A stretch of 64,000 nucleotides of DNA, from the NCBI RefSeq assembly GCF_933775445.1, contig NC_065875.1, forward strand, positions 19,219,555 through 19,283,554. The letters run 5' to 3'. Made by a program: the position numbers and the translations under genes. Under the pieces are notes generated by a model. The model ran no database searches. It had not been told where the DNA came from and saw only the letters and a program-made list of their open reading frames with translations. The stretch is from Argentina anserina. Taxonomy: Eukaryota; Streptophyta; Magnoliopsida; Rosales; Rosaceae. Below, one piece after another: positions 1 to 13,854 of this stretch. Every line of letters starts with the position of its first letter. Position 1 is the first letter of the stretch.

Positions 1-50
1 CCTTATCACCCAAAACTGGAATCACTTTCAACCAATGATAGTAGCTCTTA

Positions 51-2658
<2,608 letters not shown>

Positions 2659-2755
2659 TTCTGAATTGCTTTCAGTCTCGCTCTGTAGGTGAAGCTGAAA
2701 CCGGCGGAAAATGAATAGAGTGAGATTGGATTAGGGTTTTTAAGGGGTTTACTTT

Positions 2756-2776
2756 TTTGGCGCGAACGTTTCCCGC
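2756..2776. promoter_or_regulatory. Paired E2F-type sites in the MCM2 promoter
   Basis: TTTGGCGC (2756-2763) and TTTCCCGC (2769-2776) both match the E2F consensus TTTSSCGC. They lie 98-118 bp upstream of the MCM2 ATG. E2F control of MCM genes at G1/S is established in plants, so the placement fits. Binding itself is inferred. Confidence 0.75.
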
Positions 2777-4864
2777 TATTTTTCCTCACGTGGGATGCCA
2801 CGTTTGCTTCAGTACCCTTACATATCCGGTGTGACCCGAATAGTTGGGCCGAGACCCTGATCAGCCCAGTTGTAAAAGACTTGTCACGTCTCTCTCACAT
2901 TTCCAACTAAAAGATCGGTAGCAACTAAGAAACACGGATACGGACACAAACGATATGACATGTAGACATGACAAATGATTTTTTTTTAAAACACAGATAC
3001 GTAATAGACATATTAATTAAATATATAATTTAAATATATATGCCTAATTAAAATAAAACAGAACTTAAGCAATGTAGTGCATGTCAATGAAGACAAAGGA
3101 GCACGACATCATATCATCAAGAAGGTACTGAAAACCTCTTTTATGCCTCTAGCCTCTTTGTACCAGAAGGAACATCAAATGTTTATATAAAATCGTGGTC
3201 TTTAGTCTCTACATTAATAGAGCTAGTCTTTAACCTCACCTATTTCCCATTACCGGTGAATTTTATGATAAACTATCAGTGTACATAACTGACACAAGTA
3301 TATGTACATCACACATTTGCAATCCACACAAACCTTACCTATTCTGCAATGTTTTTCAACTAGAAAGAACAACAATTTCCAAACTTCTCATACAAATAAC
3401 AGTATTCAAATCTTTCAGCTATGAAAAGAAGTCCGCATAAAGGTTTCCTCGGTGGCAAGTGAGCGATTTTGCCGTAGCTCATATCCCTCATCCCTGTATA
3501 GCATTCTCTTCTATCAATATTCACAACCTCCTCACCAATCTAAACATCAGTTCACCATCGTCATCCCGTATAAACTGATATCCTTAAAACCAAGAACAAG
3601 AATTCAATCAAACCCAATTCATCTTACAATTAAGTTCACAATCACGACGATTCTTGGCTCAATCAAGAGAGGAAGTAAGAGAACGTAACCAAATCTCCAA
3701 CCTGATCGTCTGGGTTACCTGGAAAACGTCAATTGTGATTTGCAAACAGGTAGAACAACGCCCAGCCAAGGTGAAGAGAATATGAAGATGTCGGCAGGTC
3801 ACAAATGGAGATTCTCAATCCAATCTACCTAATGCGTTTTTAACAAAGTAAGTTACATAATTAACCCTCCGTGTGTTTAAATGGACACGCGCGTGTCCGA
3901 TCCGCATTAAAACATATAACATGTCCCAGCGTATTTCACCGTATTTCAGCGTATCCGTGTCCGTGTCGGACACGCGATACGAGACTTGAGTGACATGTCC
4001 GTGTATCTTGAGTGACGTGTCCGTGCATCTTAGTGTCCGCACCAATAATAGATGAACCTACAAAGATGTACCTTCAAAGTAAAAGGTAAGATTCTTATGG
4101 TTGCTTTCCGGGCCATCCATGATTCCAAAGCTCTCAATCTAATTGCTTATCATGTGTTAAATATTTTCCTTAATTATTACAGAAATTGTTGTTTCATATA
4201 CAATCTTTATAAGAGTCGCTATATTATCATGCGCTCCTACAGTTGCTTCATTTCAAAGTAATTTAGTAAATATTACTCTATTGTCTCGCCTTTAATTTTT
4301 GGGTCTCATATTGACATATTGGTTTCTCAATCGATTAAATTTTGGGTCCTGAATCCGACCTAACTTGTTGAAATAAGAATTTGAGTTCCATGTTTGGGTT
4401 TACATCTCAGTAACATATCATGATATCAAGTGTGAATAATAATTGCTTTTCAACAGATCTGTGATTGTCCTGGCAGCTAATAGCTATTGGAAACTCATAT
4501 ATACCAACACTAACGTTTATTCATATAAATGCTATACATCATTACAAGAAGTAGCTTAATTGACGCTACGGCCATGTATGCAAATTACAAGGCAACAAAT
4601 GTCAGAGAGAAAAAGAGACAAATGTCGAACAGAAAATAGAAAATCAAATATTAGAAACAAGCCCCCAAATCCGACAGGTCTGTAATTTCAGTGAAGTGCA
4701 TAATTCACTGAAATCAGCCAGGGCAACATAATCTGCATGTGGCATAAGAAGCTGGCTGCTGAAGTTCTATATAGTAGATATCATAGCAGATGGGTTGGAT
4801 TAACTTCCCCACAGATGCATGTAAAATTGCTGACTGAGGAAAATGGTTCGATCAGTCTAGCTAG
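2777..4864. other. Intergenic, with a possible degenerate TIR element at 2917-4044
   Basis: No gene is recognised. The left end (from 2917) and the right end (to 4044, reverse complement) both begin GGT and share an ACTAAGA block followed by repeated CACGGA / CGGACAC motifs, resembling worn terminal inverted repeats. No target duplication is clear. The reading frame at 3452-3688 has no features I recognise. 4300-4864 is probably the 3' flank and UTR of the DUF761 gene. Confidence 0.35.
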
Positions 4865-5443
4865 TTAGGTGCTTCTCTCGAGCATGTCTTTGTACCTCTT
4901 GAAGGACTCAAGCTTCTGCAAGCGAATCTGTTTGTGAAACCTTGTAATGAACAAGTCCGCAACTTGATCAATCTCGTCTTCCAGCTTGAAATCCTCTCCA
5001 TCCTCTTTTGAATTCTTGACAATATCAACCACAGACCCACCGGCCTTAATGTCATCGAAGTTTTCGTCTTCGTCGAAAAGGCAGTGCCTCAGATCGGGAA
5101 ACTTGTCATTGTCATTGTCATCCTCCTCCTCGTCTTCAATGGTGTGCAGATGGCTCGCGCCAGCTGCATTCGAGTACTCGTTGGCGATGGCATTGTAGAG
5201 CACAACGGCCCGGCTCTCGTCGTCATCGCCTTGGTTTCTGTCTTTGTCGTGGTGGCCGAGGAGGTTATGAAACTTGTGCGAGACTGTGTCCATCAAGACC
5301 TTCTTGTTCTTGACCAAAGAGAACATTATGAGGCGAGCCTTGGCCGCGCTGGTTTTGCTCTTGATCGCCATTGTCTTCGATTTGGCTATTGAGCTCAGCA
5401 AGGTGATTATCTGCTTCAAGAAAACTGAAGCCTTGTTCTTCAT
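4865..5443 (-). CDS. DUF761 (cotton-fibre-expressed-protein-like) protein
   Basis: Single-exon gene for 192 residues. The start at 5443 (MKNKASVFLKQII) matches how the family begins; the frame continues 15 bases upstream but with no ATG. The N-terminal third is basic and hydrophobic (Lys, Ala and Ser rich). The middle is strongly acidic (EDEEEDDNDNDKF-type, around residues 105-120). The C-terminus carries the DUF761 signature EIDQVADLFITRFHKQIRLQ followed by ESFKRYKDML. The molecular function of the family is not established; members are often stress- or development-responsive. A TATA-like box lies about 160 bp upstream at 5602-5609. Confidence 0.88.
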   Translation of the reverse strand: MKNKASVFLKQIITLLSSIAKSKTMAIKSKTSAAKARLIMFSLVKNKKVLMDTVSHKFHNLLGHHDKDRNQGDDDESRAVVLYNAIANEYSNAAGASHLHTIEDEEEDDNDNDKFPDLRHCLFDEDENFDDIKAGGSVVDIVKNSKEDGEDFKLEDEIDQVADLFITRFHKQIRLQKLESFKRYKDMLERST

Positions 5444-5601
5444 GATGAACACGTACACTGAAAATGACTAACAGAAGTGAAACAGATCGATCTGAACAAA
5501 GAATTAAGAGAGAGATATAGAAGATGCGACGTTGATGAACAAGGTTGTATAGTATGATTAATCGAAGCTTTGCACGAAGGAATACCATAGGCTTTGTGGA
5601 G

Positions 5602-5609
5602 TTTATATA
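5602..5609 (-). promoter_or_regulatory. TATA box of the DUF761 gene
   Basis: Read on the minus strand as TATATAAA, about 160 bp upstream of the ATG at 5443. Assigned from motif and spacing only. Confidence 0.5.
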
Positions 5610-8600
5610 GGAAAAGCAAGGGCGGCAGCTTCTGTCTTTTGGTTGTGAAGTGGTGGGGGAAAGTGCTTCTGTGAAAGCAACAAATACCAATGGGTACCTA
5701 GTAATTGGATACGGAAGCTTCTTTTTTCTTAGCACAGTGCACATGCCCTTCGTCTTTATCCTGATAAATCCCCGCCGTACACGGCTCCAGGACAAACCCT
5801 CAAAGGCATTGTGATAAACTGAGAAGGGCTATTCTGGGTAAACACTTCACTCATTTCCCCCGAAACCAACAGATGCTTTAATGGTTGGAAAGACGATTGT
5901 GCCCTAGAGTAATGGCATGCAGGTGGTAAAGGGTAACCCTTCTGGGTTGGGAGCACATTATTTTAGTTTACCTTTGCCACTAAGGAAACGTTAAAAAGGA
6001 ATTTCGGACCGTTGGCCGGTGAAAGATGAAACCAGTAGTAGCAGTGAATAGTGAATTTGGACAAGAAACAATATAGAGTTTATAATTCTTTGCCTCTGTA
6101 CTTAGGCTCTAATTTCCTGCAGATTAAGTAACTCTAGTTCAAACCCATCAATCTCTTCCTTAGCATATGATTCATATAATCATATTGGTCCATGCATGCT
6201 TATCGATGCAGAACGTACTGATCAGATACTCTATTCTTGGTGATCTATCGATCAGTTGTCAGTTAAGGAAAACAAACCTTGAATCATTTTGCCATTTTGA
6301 TTGTAGTTAAAATCTTTTACCGCATTTTATTAGATGGAGTCAATTAGTACTATAGTAACCCAAAATCTTGCCATCATGTTAATTAACATAATCATTAACA
6401 CTAAGTGCATGCATGTGTTCCGATTGTAGAAATTATTGCTCCAAGGAAGTCTAATTTGCATTCCATGACATCTATATTGTCTGCTTTCACAAACATCGCA
6501 TCAATGTGTGCAGGCGTTTATTAAACAACACCACAAGAGAAGGGAATTGAGAGGCTTCCGTACGTCCAAGCAGATCATGTTTGATGATACTATTGATCAC
6601 AATCTAATTCCATTGCATCACCTCTTTATGTATATACAATTATACATAGATCATTAATCTGCAGTCCTTTTCTTCTTTAATTCAGATCTGGTTTTAGATC
6701 TTGCATCGATCATATATTAAGAATGACATACGTACGTACATGAACTTATCACTGTTTGTGACCCTAGCTTTTAGTACTGTGGGAAATAATGGATGGTAGA
6801 ATATGCTAAGTTTAAAATTAGCTAGGCTAGCTTGCAGCTTTCTTCTTTACTAAGAAAAAGACAAAAGACCAGGCAAGCTTTATTGGTTGGCATTCATAAT
6901 AGGGTTTCTAAAAGCAAATGCCTCGCTCTGTTTTCCCTACAAAATATAACTAATACAACTTCAGATTATAATTTATCGCCGGTAATCATGATAATAACTT
7001 ATCAGCAATTAGATAAGAAAACAAAAACTAAGTAATTCAGCAAGATTACAACTTCGATCACACCATACATAACTATGTACTCGGTCATCCCTTCAAATCT
7101 CCCTCGTGGTATGACTTTGTATAATGTCATGCCAAAATGGCACAATCATCGTGTGAAATCTAAATTGCAGTTTAGAACATTTTGTTGAGGCCCTAGGGTT
7201 TCTAGACTTGGATTAGAAAAGAGATGAAATCGATGTTTCTAAGAAAACTTACCGCTATAATTACAACATATGTGTAACACTAATGTCAAGTTGTCAACAA
7301 CTTTCGTCCGCAAAAGTTAGTGAAGCCAATGCTCTCAAACTGAGTCGTAAAAATACTTGATAAACCAATTTTTGTTTTTGTTCTTGAAGAAAAACTAGAC
7401 CTACCCTCTAGAATATTTATAGTGCGTTTTGAAAGAGTCATGAGCCAAGACTAATGTAGGGACCTTTTTTTTTTGTAAAGAACAAACATATGATTTGTAA
7501 CATAACAAAGAAAACTAACTTAAAAGAAAAGTTTGTAATCCCTGACCAATTGTTTTGACTAATAGAGAGACCAAACTCCGGATGCAAGTCACTCGATATG
7601 ATGAATCTATCATTTCATTTGCAAATGCATCTGCAACTCGGTTACCTTCTCGAAATATGTATACAGTATATGAGAACGAGAAATTACTATAATTCATAAT
7701 CAAATTCTCTTTCCTATGGATAAATTACTTCATCAAATTACATTTCCACAGTTCTTCAATTATGACTATACCGATATGATCTTAGCTTGTCGTACAATAA
7801 GGTCATGGTCATTAGTTGAGATGCTCTTGGTTAATAGCTTGAATGTGGAAAGGAATGGGTCAGATGCATGAGTTGAACAATGCATAAGTAATTGTATATT
7901 AGTGACTTGGTCCATTTAATTAATGACAATTACAGTCAAGCACTCAAGCATGGAAGTGATGGAACGTCATCGTGTGCTTCATCAAGTCCAACACCGTGTG
8001 GGTACCTGATGTAGTGATGTTACACTTGATTTTAATTTGTATTCTTAGCTACTTCTATAGTCTATAGTGTTCTATACTCAACACTTGGCTAATATCAACT
8101 AATTACTTAACTCTAAACAACCACTTACGTTAATTATGTACTAGTATATACTTTATAGTAATGGAACGGGGAAGGTTTCATTCAGCCCCGTTTTTCATTT
8201 TGCAGATTAACTTAACTAATTTCCTAAACTGAATGAAACTATAAAACGGAGTGGAGATCATCATGAAGTTCGCAACATGCAATCAGTAGTAGATTGTCTA
8301 TTTGCTGCTTTACATTGAATGGAAGATTGGAGTGATACACCTATCAGTCGTACGTTATAACTGAAATTGTGATAAGAGTTAAAACTGGGGTCCTGATATG
8401 GCTGAAAGGCTTCGAAGATTATGTGGTTGAGTACTTGAATGCTTGACTTGATCGACTGTAATCAGTGTATGGTTGCAGGTCAACATTCGGATTCAATTAT
8501 TGAAAGGTTCAAGGTTGTTCCAGAAACGTGAAGAAGCAATTTAGGTAGCTCCCTTTGCCGCCTTAATAGGAATAACATGCAGCAATTGATGATGAAGCCA

Positions 8601-8865
8601 CCTAATCAGATTAAGACACTACTGAAACACAATAAACTTCAAATCATCCAAATTCAAGGACTTCCAGTATTTACAAACCCAGCCTCCAAAACCTCAAAAT
8701 GAATTAAAGAAGGGATTAAAGCAACATGATTGGTATGCGAACTTATAATGTAGCACAAGAAACCAGACATGTTATAGGAGTATGAACTATGAAGATGTAG
8801 CACATGTTACATGGTTGTCTAACCATGAAGTGCTAATACAATAATACAACCCAGCCGAGCAAAGC
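5610..8865. other. Intergenic, with one LINE-type RNase H remnant
   Basis: AT-rich sequence with no gene recognised apart from the remnant at 7515-7703. The remaining open frames are short and without motifs. Confidence 0.5.
7515..7703 (-). pseudogene. RNase H-like fragment of a non-LTR retrotransposon
   Basis: A 62-codon open frame contains VYIFREGNRVADAFANEM, close to the conserved HxYREGNxVADxLA segment of the RNase H-like (RVT_3) domain found in plant LINEs and LINE-derived reading frames. Neighbouring reverse transcriptase sequence was not found, so this is a short remnant. Confidence 0.6.
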
Positions 8866-9804
8866 TCAGTAGCATCTGCCATTGGTAGTCCTTTCCGGAT
8901 CTGGAGCTTGAAGAAGACCACTTCTATTGCCTGGATAATTAGTCCTCCACGGACCCTTGTAATCCACCATCCCAACTTTTCCTAACCCTGCAGGGTTGCC
9001 ACAGAAATTGCAACCATGATTTGTGAACTCTGATGGATTCCAGTACATACTGGGAGGTAGAAGAAATGGCGAGAATGTTTGACATGGATGGTGATGATGA
9101 TGGTGAGAAGGTAGCGAAAATTGAGTGTTAAGGATTGGAGTAGGGACTGGAATTTTAGGTACAGGACTGGAAATTTCAGTTAGTGAAGGATAGAACAGAT
9201 CCCGGGACAGGGATTCTACTTCTATAGTAGGGTAAAGAGATTGAACCTCAACTTTATCACTAGGATCAGAAACATTGGTTTTTTCAGATAATAAGGAATC
9301 ATGAATTCCATGACCGATCTTCTTCCCAATTACCTGGTATGAAAAATCCAAGACCCCATTAGACTTACCATCATTAGTCTTCACTTGATAACTCATAAAC
9401 CTGACTGCCCCATTGAACTCCTCAATCAATTCCTTCAAGGGTACCTGCACTTTGCCAAGGCTCTTTCCCAAAACTGCACCATCATTGCGCATGTCGAACT
9501 TGATAAACCAGTGATCCCACTGATCATCAAGTGATGACATAACTTGCGTATCAAAGCTCACCGTATGATTCCACTCGGGGTTCCCATCTCCATCTCTGTC
9601 AACTGGCGTTTTCTGGCGCTGCTGTAGGTGTTCTTGCTGTTGCTGCTCTTTCTTCAGTTCATCATTGAAGATGGAGACGTCTGCATATACCGAAAGCTTT
9701 TGGAAGAAATTGAAGGCTCTGAGATCCTTACAGGAGATAACCTTCAGTTCTATAGAACTGCAGTCCATCAGAGTTTCTAGTTTGTTCCAGCTGTGCTGAA
9801 ACAT
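8866..9804 (-). CDS. SRC2-like C2-domain protein
   Basis: One exon, 312 residues from the first ATG. An internal ATG at 9768 (MDCSSIELKVISCKDL) fits SRC2-type starts better and would give 300 residues. The C2 domain spans about residues 15-165: an IELKVISCKDLRAFN strand, VYADVSIF, a Gln-rich insertion (about residues 52-66) in the loop, then GDGNPEWNHTVSFD. The Asp-rich loop residues typical of calcium- and phospholipid-binding C2 domains are partly present. After the C2 domain come a Pro/Ser-rich tail and a His run near residue 237. SRC2 proteins are cold- and stress-responsive and associate with ER, vacuole or plasma membrane; that role is family knowledge. No break is seen. Confidence 0.85.
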   Translation of the reverse strand: MFQHSWNKLETLMDCSSIELKVISCKDLRAFNFFQKLSVYADVSIFNDELKKEQQQQEHLQQRQKTPVDRDGDGNPEWNHTVSFDTQVMSSLDDQWDHWFIKFDMRNDGAVLGKSLGKVQVPLKELIEEFNGAVRFMSYQVKTNDGKSNGVLDFSYQVIGKKIGHGIHDSLLSEKTNVSDPSDKVEVQSLYPTIEVESLSRDLFYPSLTEISSPVPKIPVPTPILNTQFSLPSHHHHHHPCQTFSPFLLPPSMYWNPSEFTNHGCNFCGNPAGLGKVGMVDYKGPWRTNYPGNRSGLLQAPDPERTTNGRCY

Positions 9805-10351
9805 AGAATATAAAAAAGAAGCAGAAGTTTCTTTTGGCTAACGCGTTACCAGTACGGAGCAAGTATTGAAAATAGAAGCTTATATCAACCAAGAAATCAA
9901 AACACTAAGAGGAAGACAAATGATGTCCGAGTCTGCATCATTGACCAGTAGCTGTGACTTGGAGTTGTGAGTATCCGATAAAGACGCCAAAGACTTGCAA
10001 ATCCTCAAAAAATCTGAGTTTTCATGGGCCAGAATAATGACTCCAATAAAGCAGTAGTTACAGATTCACACACAAAAAAAAAACTGTATCAGGTAGACAA
10101 AAGTATCAAATAGTGGAGACAAACCCATAAATAATCTGTGTAAGAAACCTTTGATTGTCTGTAAAGCTTCTAAACCATTCATTGCTTGCTGACTGTTTCA
10201 TAAATTTGGATCTACAAACCAAATTTTTTACATTCTAAAAGAAGCTTTGCAAATGGAGTGTAGAATGTAAAACTATTATTCCAAAGAAACATGTTTATAA
10301 CTGGAACAATGCAGAATTACAAGAATTGTAAACCGTAAAATTAAGTCAACC
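9805..10351. other. Intergenic between the C2 gene and HYD1
   Basis: This holds the presumed promoter of the C2 gene and the 3' UTR of HYD1. I see no further features. Confidence 0.5.
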
Positions 10352-11715
10352 TCAGCGAGTTTTGTTCTTCTTCTGGCCTTGAGCCTGTACTGCTGCACAA
10401 ATCCTCTTCCAACTCCGGATTGAAATGAGTGTGGGTATAACGATCCAGGAAGCATTTGCAGCAATGTAGTATTCATAGTAGTAAAGTTGACTTGCAGCAA
10501 AGTGGTCACCTTCCAAGAGGGCTGTAATGAAATATACAGCAGTTCCGTAGAGCTGCCCCAAAGAAATGGCTAGCTGGAGCACGTAGCTATATGACTTGCC
10601 TTTAGCTATTGCATACCTGACAAGAATCAGAAACCAACAGCATAACAGAAATTTTAGCATTGCAAAACCGGAAGATGACTGATCACACATACTTAAGCTT
10701 CGTAGACTAAAATTGGCAAAGCATATTTTCTAGTATGACATAGATCTTCACATATTCCTACTCATTATCTTACACTGCAAGAAGGCAAGCCGGACCCTCT
10801 ACAACCGCAGTTATTCCTTCAACGGTAACAATTCCTGCATCTCTGAATGCGTATCTTGAATCACCTTTGCTGTATTCTTTCCCTGCCAATTTTTTTAATC
10901 TATTTTAGTACAGGAACTCTAAACAAGTGAATTCATAACCGTTCTTAAGCCAGCAAAAGTACAACAATAAGCTAATCACTCTAGATGGAGGGAGCAATGT
11001 GAGACAGAACTTACAGACTTCAGCAAGGAAACAACCAGTCTTATCCTTGTAAAACTCAGGTGAGAACGCAAAATATCCTTCAAGTATAATATGAGTGAGG
11101 CCAGTGAAAGCCCACCAGCACATAAGCCATCTATCAAGTTTTGATTTCTTCGGGGCTCTTCCTGGTACATAGCAAGAAGTATACGACACTAGTGAGAACA
11201 CGTCTGGTCTGATACCATAAAAAAGAAATTTCTCTCTTAATTCAAGACTGAAACTTTGCATCATTCAAGAGCAGCAGTTGAATACACAAGAAGGTTAAAC
11301 CTGGCACTGAATCAATGATCAGATGTACAAACTGAATTTCACTATTTCATTGTTTCTACATTCATGAGTTTTAGATAAAAACAAAATAAGCATTCCAGAA
11401 GATGAATTTGCAAGTGTAATTGTCCAAAGATCTAAACTTTATGGTATAATGAATCTATGAACCCGCGAAATGCATCCATTAGACTATTAAACTAAAGCCT
11501 TTAACGAAAGGCAATTGAACAAAGTTGGATCGGATAAGAAAAAAGGGATGAAAGAGTGTACCTGAGATGAGCCAAGTAACGAAAACGACGAATAGGGAAG
11601 CGAGGCCGTAAATGCCAAGAATGGTGACCTGTGAGAGGAACCCAGGTACAAATCCGGGCAGCTTTACATTTTGAGGCGAGTAGGGATGGTTCAGAGCAGA
11701 GTCAGATCCCTCCAT
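10352..11715 (-). CDS. HYD1: 3-beta-hydroxysteroid delta8-delta7 isomerase (EBP family)
   Basis: An ER membrane enzyme of sterol (and brassinosteroid precursor) synthesis that moves the C8 double bond to C7. Four exons: 11562-11715, 11015-11161, 10774-10882 and 10352-10616. They encode 224 residues, matching the plant family length. The EXPERA/EBP fold is clear, with about four or five membrane spans. The segment THIILEGYF carries His75 and Glu79, equivalent to the catalytic His and Glu of human [14 protein letters not shown] and the [11 protein letters not shown] block follow, and the C-terminus is basic (GQKKNKTR), consistent with ER retention. All splice junctions are GT-AG and keep frame. 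No lesion is seen. Confidence 0.95.
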
Positions 11716-12107
11716 TTTCGCCTTTCTTTGCGATTTGGAAAGAAGTAGAACACTCTCTTTAACAGTTTAACAAGTCAAACTGAACCACTTACACAACAAT
11801 AGGCCACCCTTTGAATACTTGTGGGATCTCACTAATCTTCAATTCAAGATTTGGCCCAATATCCAGGTGGACTTACACATCACATTATCTATTTAATTTT
11901 CATAATGTTTATTTCGTTTATATATCACCTTGAACATGGTTCAATTCCCTTGGAAATTATTCAAGGTTGTAGCTTTACTTACTTGAATGCCAACAATTGT
12001 ATACCAACTTATTCAAGGTTGGTAGCTTTGTTCTTGTAAATTTAGTTACAAATTTCCGGTAGCTTATGTAAAATTATCTATTGCGTTTTGATAACAGAAG
12101 AATAAGC
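11716..12107. other. Intergenic between HYD1 and the BPA1-like gene
   Basis: This holds the HYD1 5' flank and the 3' flank of the BPA1-like gene. Nothing else is recognised. Confidence 0.5.
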
Positions 12108-13066
12108 TCAAACAGGTTGCTTCTTCCTAATTCCAAAGTCTGAGGCAGATCTTGAGGCTTTGTCAAGTACATTTGACATGAAGTGGTTGTTCTTGATGGC
12201 ACTTCCCATGCGACCTGCTGCATACTCAACTGCATAAATGGCTGATTTTGCTTGTTCAATTACCACCTTTCTTCCTTTCTCGGCCGAAAGCTTCAAGCTC
12301 TCCCCCAACTCATCCCTGCTTTCTTTCAACTTTACTTCAAGGCCTTTTGATGTTGCTATATGCTCCATCGTTCTATTTACTGAAATCTTGTGTCCTTGGG
12401 ATTTGGTCTGAAACAATAAGCAAAAAAATTCTCAAATTAGTACTACCTCGTTTTTAGGCTCACTTGTAGAAGGAGCTGTAAGCATGGAAAGGGGGTGTGG
12501 TTGTCAATACCAAAAGAACTTGATGTTTTTGAATGACAGGATATTTATCATACAGTTTCTTGAAGTATAAACTATTAAGTCCTAAATTTTGGTGACAAGA
12601 ATGTTAAAGAGAACCTGGGACTCATCAATGTCTTCATCTGATTCAATAGGAACTCTTATAACACATGCAGGTAATATGCAAATGGGTTTCCCTCCAAACA
12701 CAGCATCCTGCATTCAATCCATTATTTTCACTCTTATAAAATATCAATCACAAAAGAGCTGTAAGTTATAGCAAAGGCTATTGTGGCTTACATCTAGGAG
12801 AAGAGCAGTTTGGAAAGCATAAGGCTGCCCAAAAGTTACCAAAGCATAGGGTGATTGCTGTTTATCTCTGTCATTCATGAAACCAGATCATAATTATATA
12901 CAAATAACAATTAATGAAGCGATTAAGCCAGTTATTAAGGAGTTGTTGACCTCAAGAGCTGGATATTGTGAACAGTTCCACAATATGAGAAGAATGTAAT
13001 CAAGTCTGTGATGGTCACCCTTGGAGAAAGGTTGAGAACTTGAACAGTTAAATCCTCTGTGTCCAT
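12108..13066 (-). CDS. Binding partner of ACD11 1-like protein (BPA1/BPL family)
   Basis: BPA1-like RRM proteins bind the sphingolipid-transfer protein ACD11 and modulate cell death and immunity in Arabidopsis. Four exons: 12951-13066, 12792-12867, 12615-12707 and 12108-12407, encoding 194 residues. The start ATG at 13066 opens MDTEDLTVQVLNLSPRVT, the first RRM strand. FFSYCGTVHNIQLLR and SPYALVTFGQPYAF are the RNP-2/RNP-1-like regions, but the aromatic RNA-contact residues are weak, as in this family. The C-terminal half (EHIATSKGLEVKLKE, AVEYAAGRMGSAIKNNHF) is the conserved BPA1 helical region. It is shorter than Arabidopsis BPA1, closer to the short paralogues. A 5' UTR intron probably lies upstream of 13066. 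Confidence 0.88.
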
Positions 13067-13529
13067 TGTAGTTAAGTTCAGAGTCACTCAACACCCTTCA
13101 AATATTAAAAGCCATAGTCTGCAGAAACAATTGATTCTCTTAATCAAGACCTCCAAACATGATAAAGGAATTTTCAAAAGTTTTATCTTCTTGGAATAAA
13201 GATGATGCGGTACTTATTCCCTCTTTGAAAGAAAAGGAACAAATGTTAAATATAAAGACTTTCCACTGAACCAGGGACTATGTCCATTACATACACTTAC
13301 TCAGAATATCATAAGTGGGGATCTTTTTCCATCATTATATTGATATATATGTTTAATCTGATTCTGATATATAATAACAGATGACAACAACAGACAGTGA
13401 AAAAAAATAACAACATTTCGGTGGATGCAATCTTGTTTGAGAAATGAGTTTTCTAACTTTGATCTGCTTTTGCTTTCATTGTCTCGTGTTTAAGTATAAA
13501 TAAATTAGTAGTCAGATTGTGTCAACAAA
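13067..13529. other. 5' flank of the BPA1-like gene
   Basis: Probable 5' UTR, UTR intron and promoter of the minus-strand BPA1-like gene, then AT-rich spacer up to the tRNA. No other feature is seen. Confidence 0.45.
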
Positions 13530-13620
13530 CCGACCTTAGCTCAGTTGGTAGAGCGGAGGACTGTAGTGGGTAAAACCGTCAGATATCCTTAGGTCACTGG
13601 TTCAAATCCGGTAGGTCGGA
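13530..13620 (+). tRNA. tRNA-Tyr (GUA) with intron
   Basis: The acceptor stem is a perfect 7 bp (CCGACCT with AGGTCGG) with discriminator A. The D arm is AGCTCAGTTGGTAGAGC and the T arm CTGGTTCAAATCCGG. The anticodon GTA lies in GGACTGTAG. An intron of about 18 bases (about 13567-13584) sits directly 3' of the anticodon, as in nuclear plant tRNA-Tyr genes, leaving a mature length of about 73. A T6 run at 13623-13628 is the pol III terminator. Confidence 0.96.
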
Positions 13621-13622
13621 TA

Positions 13623-13628
13623 TTTTTT
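13623..13628 (+). terminator. Pol III terminator of tRNA-Tyr
   Basis: A run of six T residues begins 3 bp after the tRNA discriminator base. Confidence 0.8.
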
Positions 13629-13854
13629 GTTTCAAGAGGATTTTGTTCGATGTTTGTTTTCACTTTCACTGTTTTACATCACCATTGTTATTCTCTATTG
13701 TTCAAGTCCATTAGATGTGCGTTTTTCAGAATGAGGATTCATTTGATATATGGAACTCTTTGTATGTGACACATCGAAGCCGCACAAAATGCGTGAATGC
13801 TACGATTAGGAGAAGCCACAAAATTTCAGCTCATAAGCGTCATACCCACCCTAC

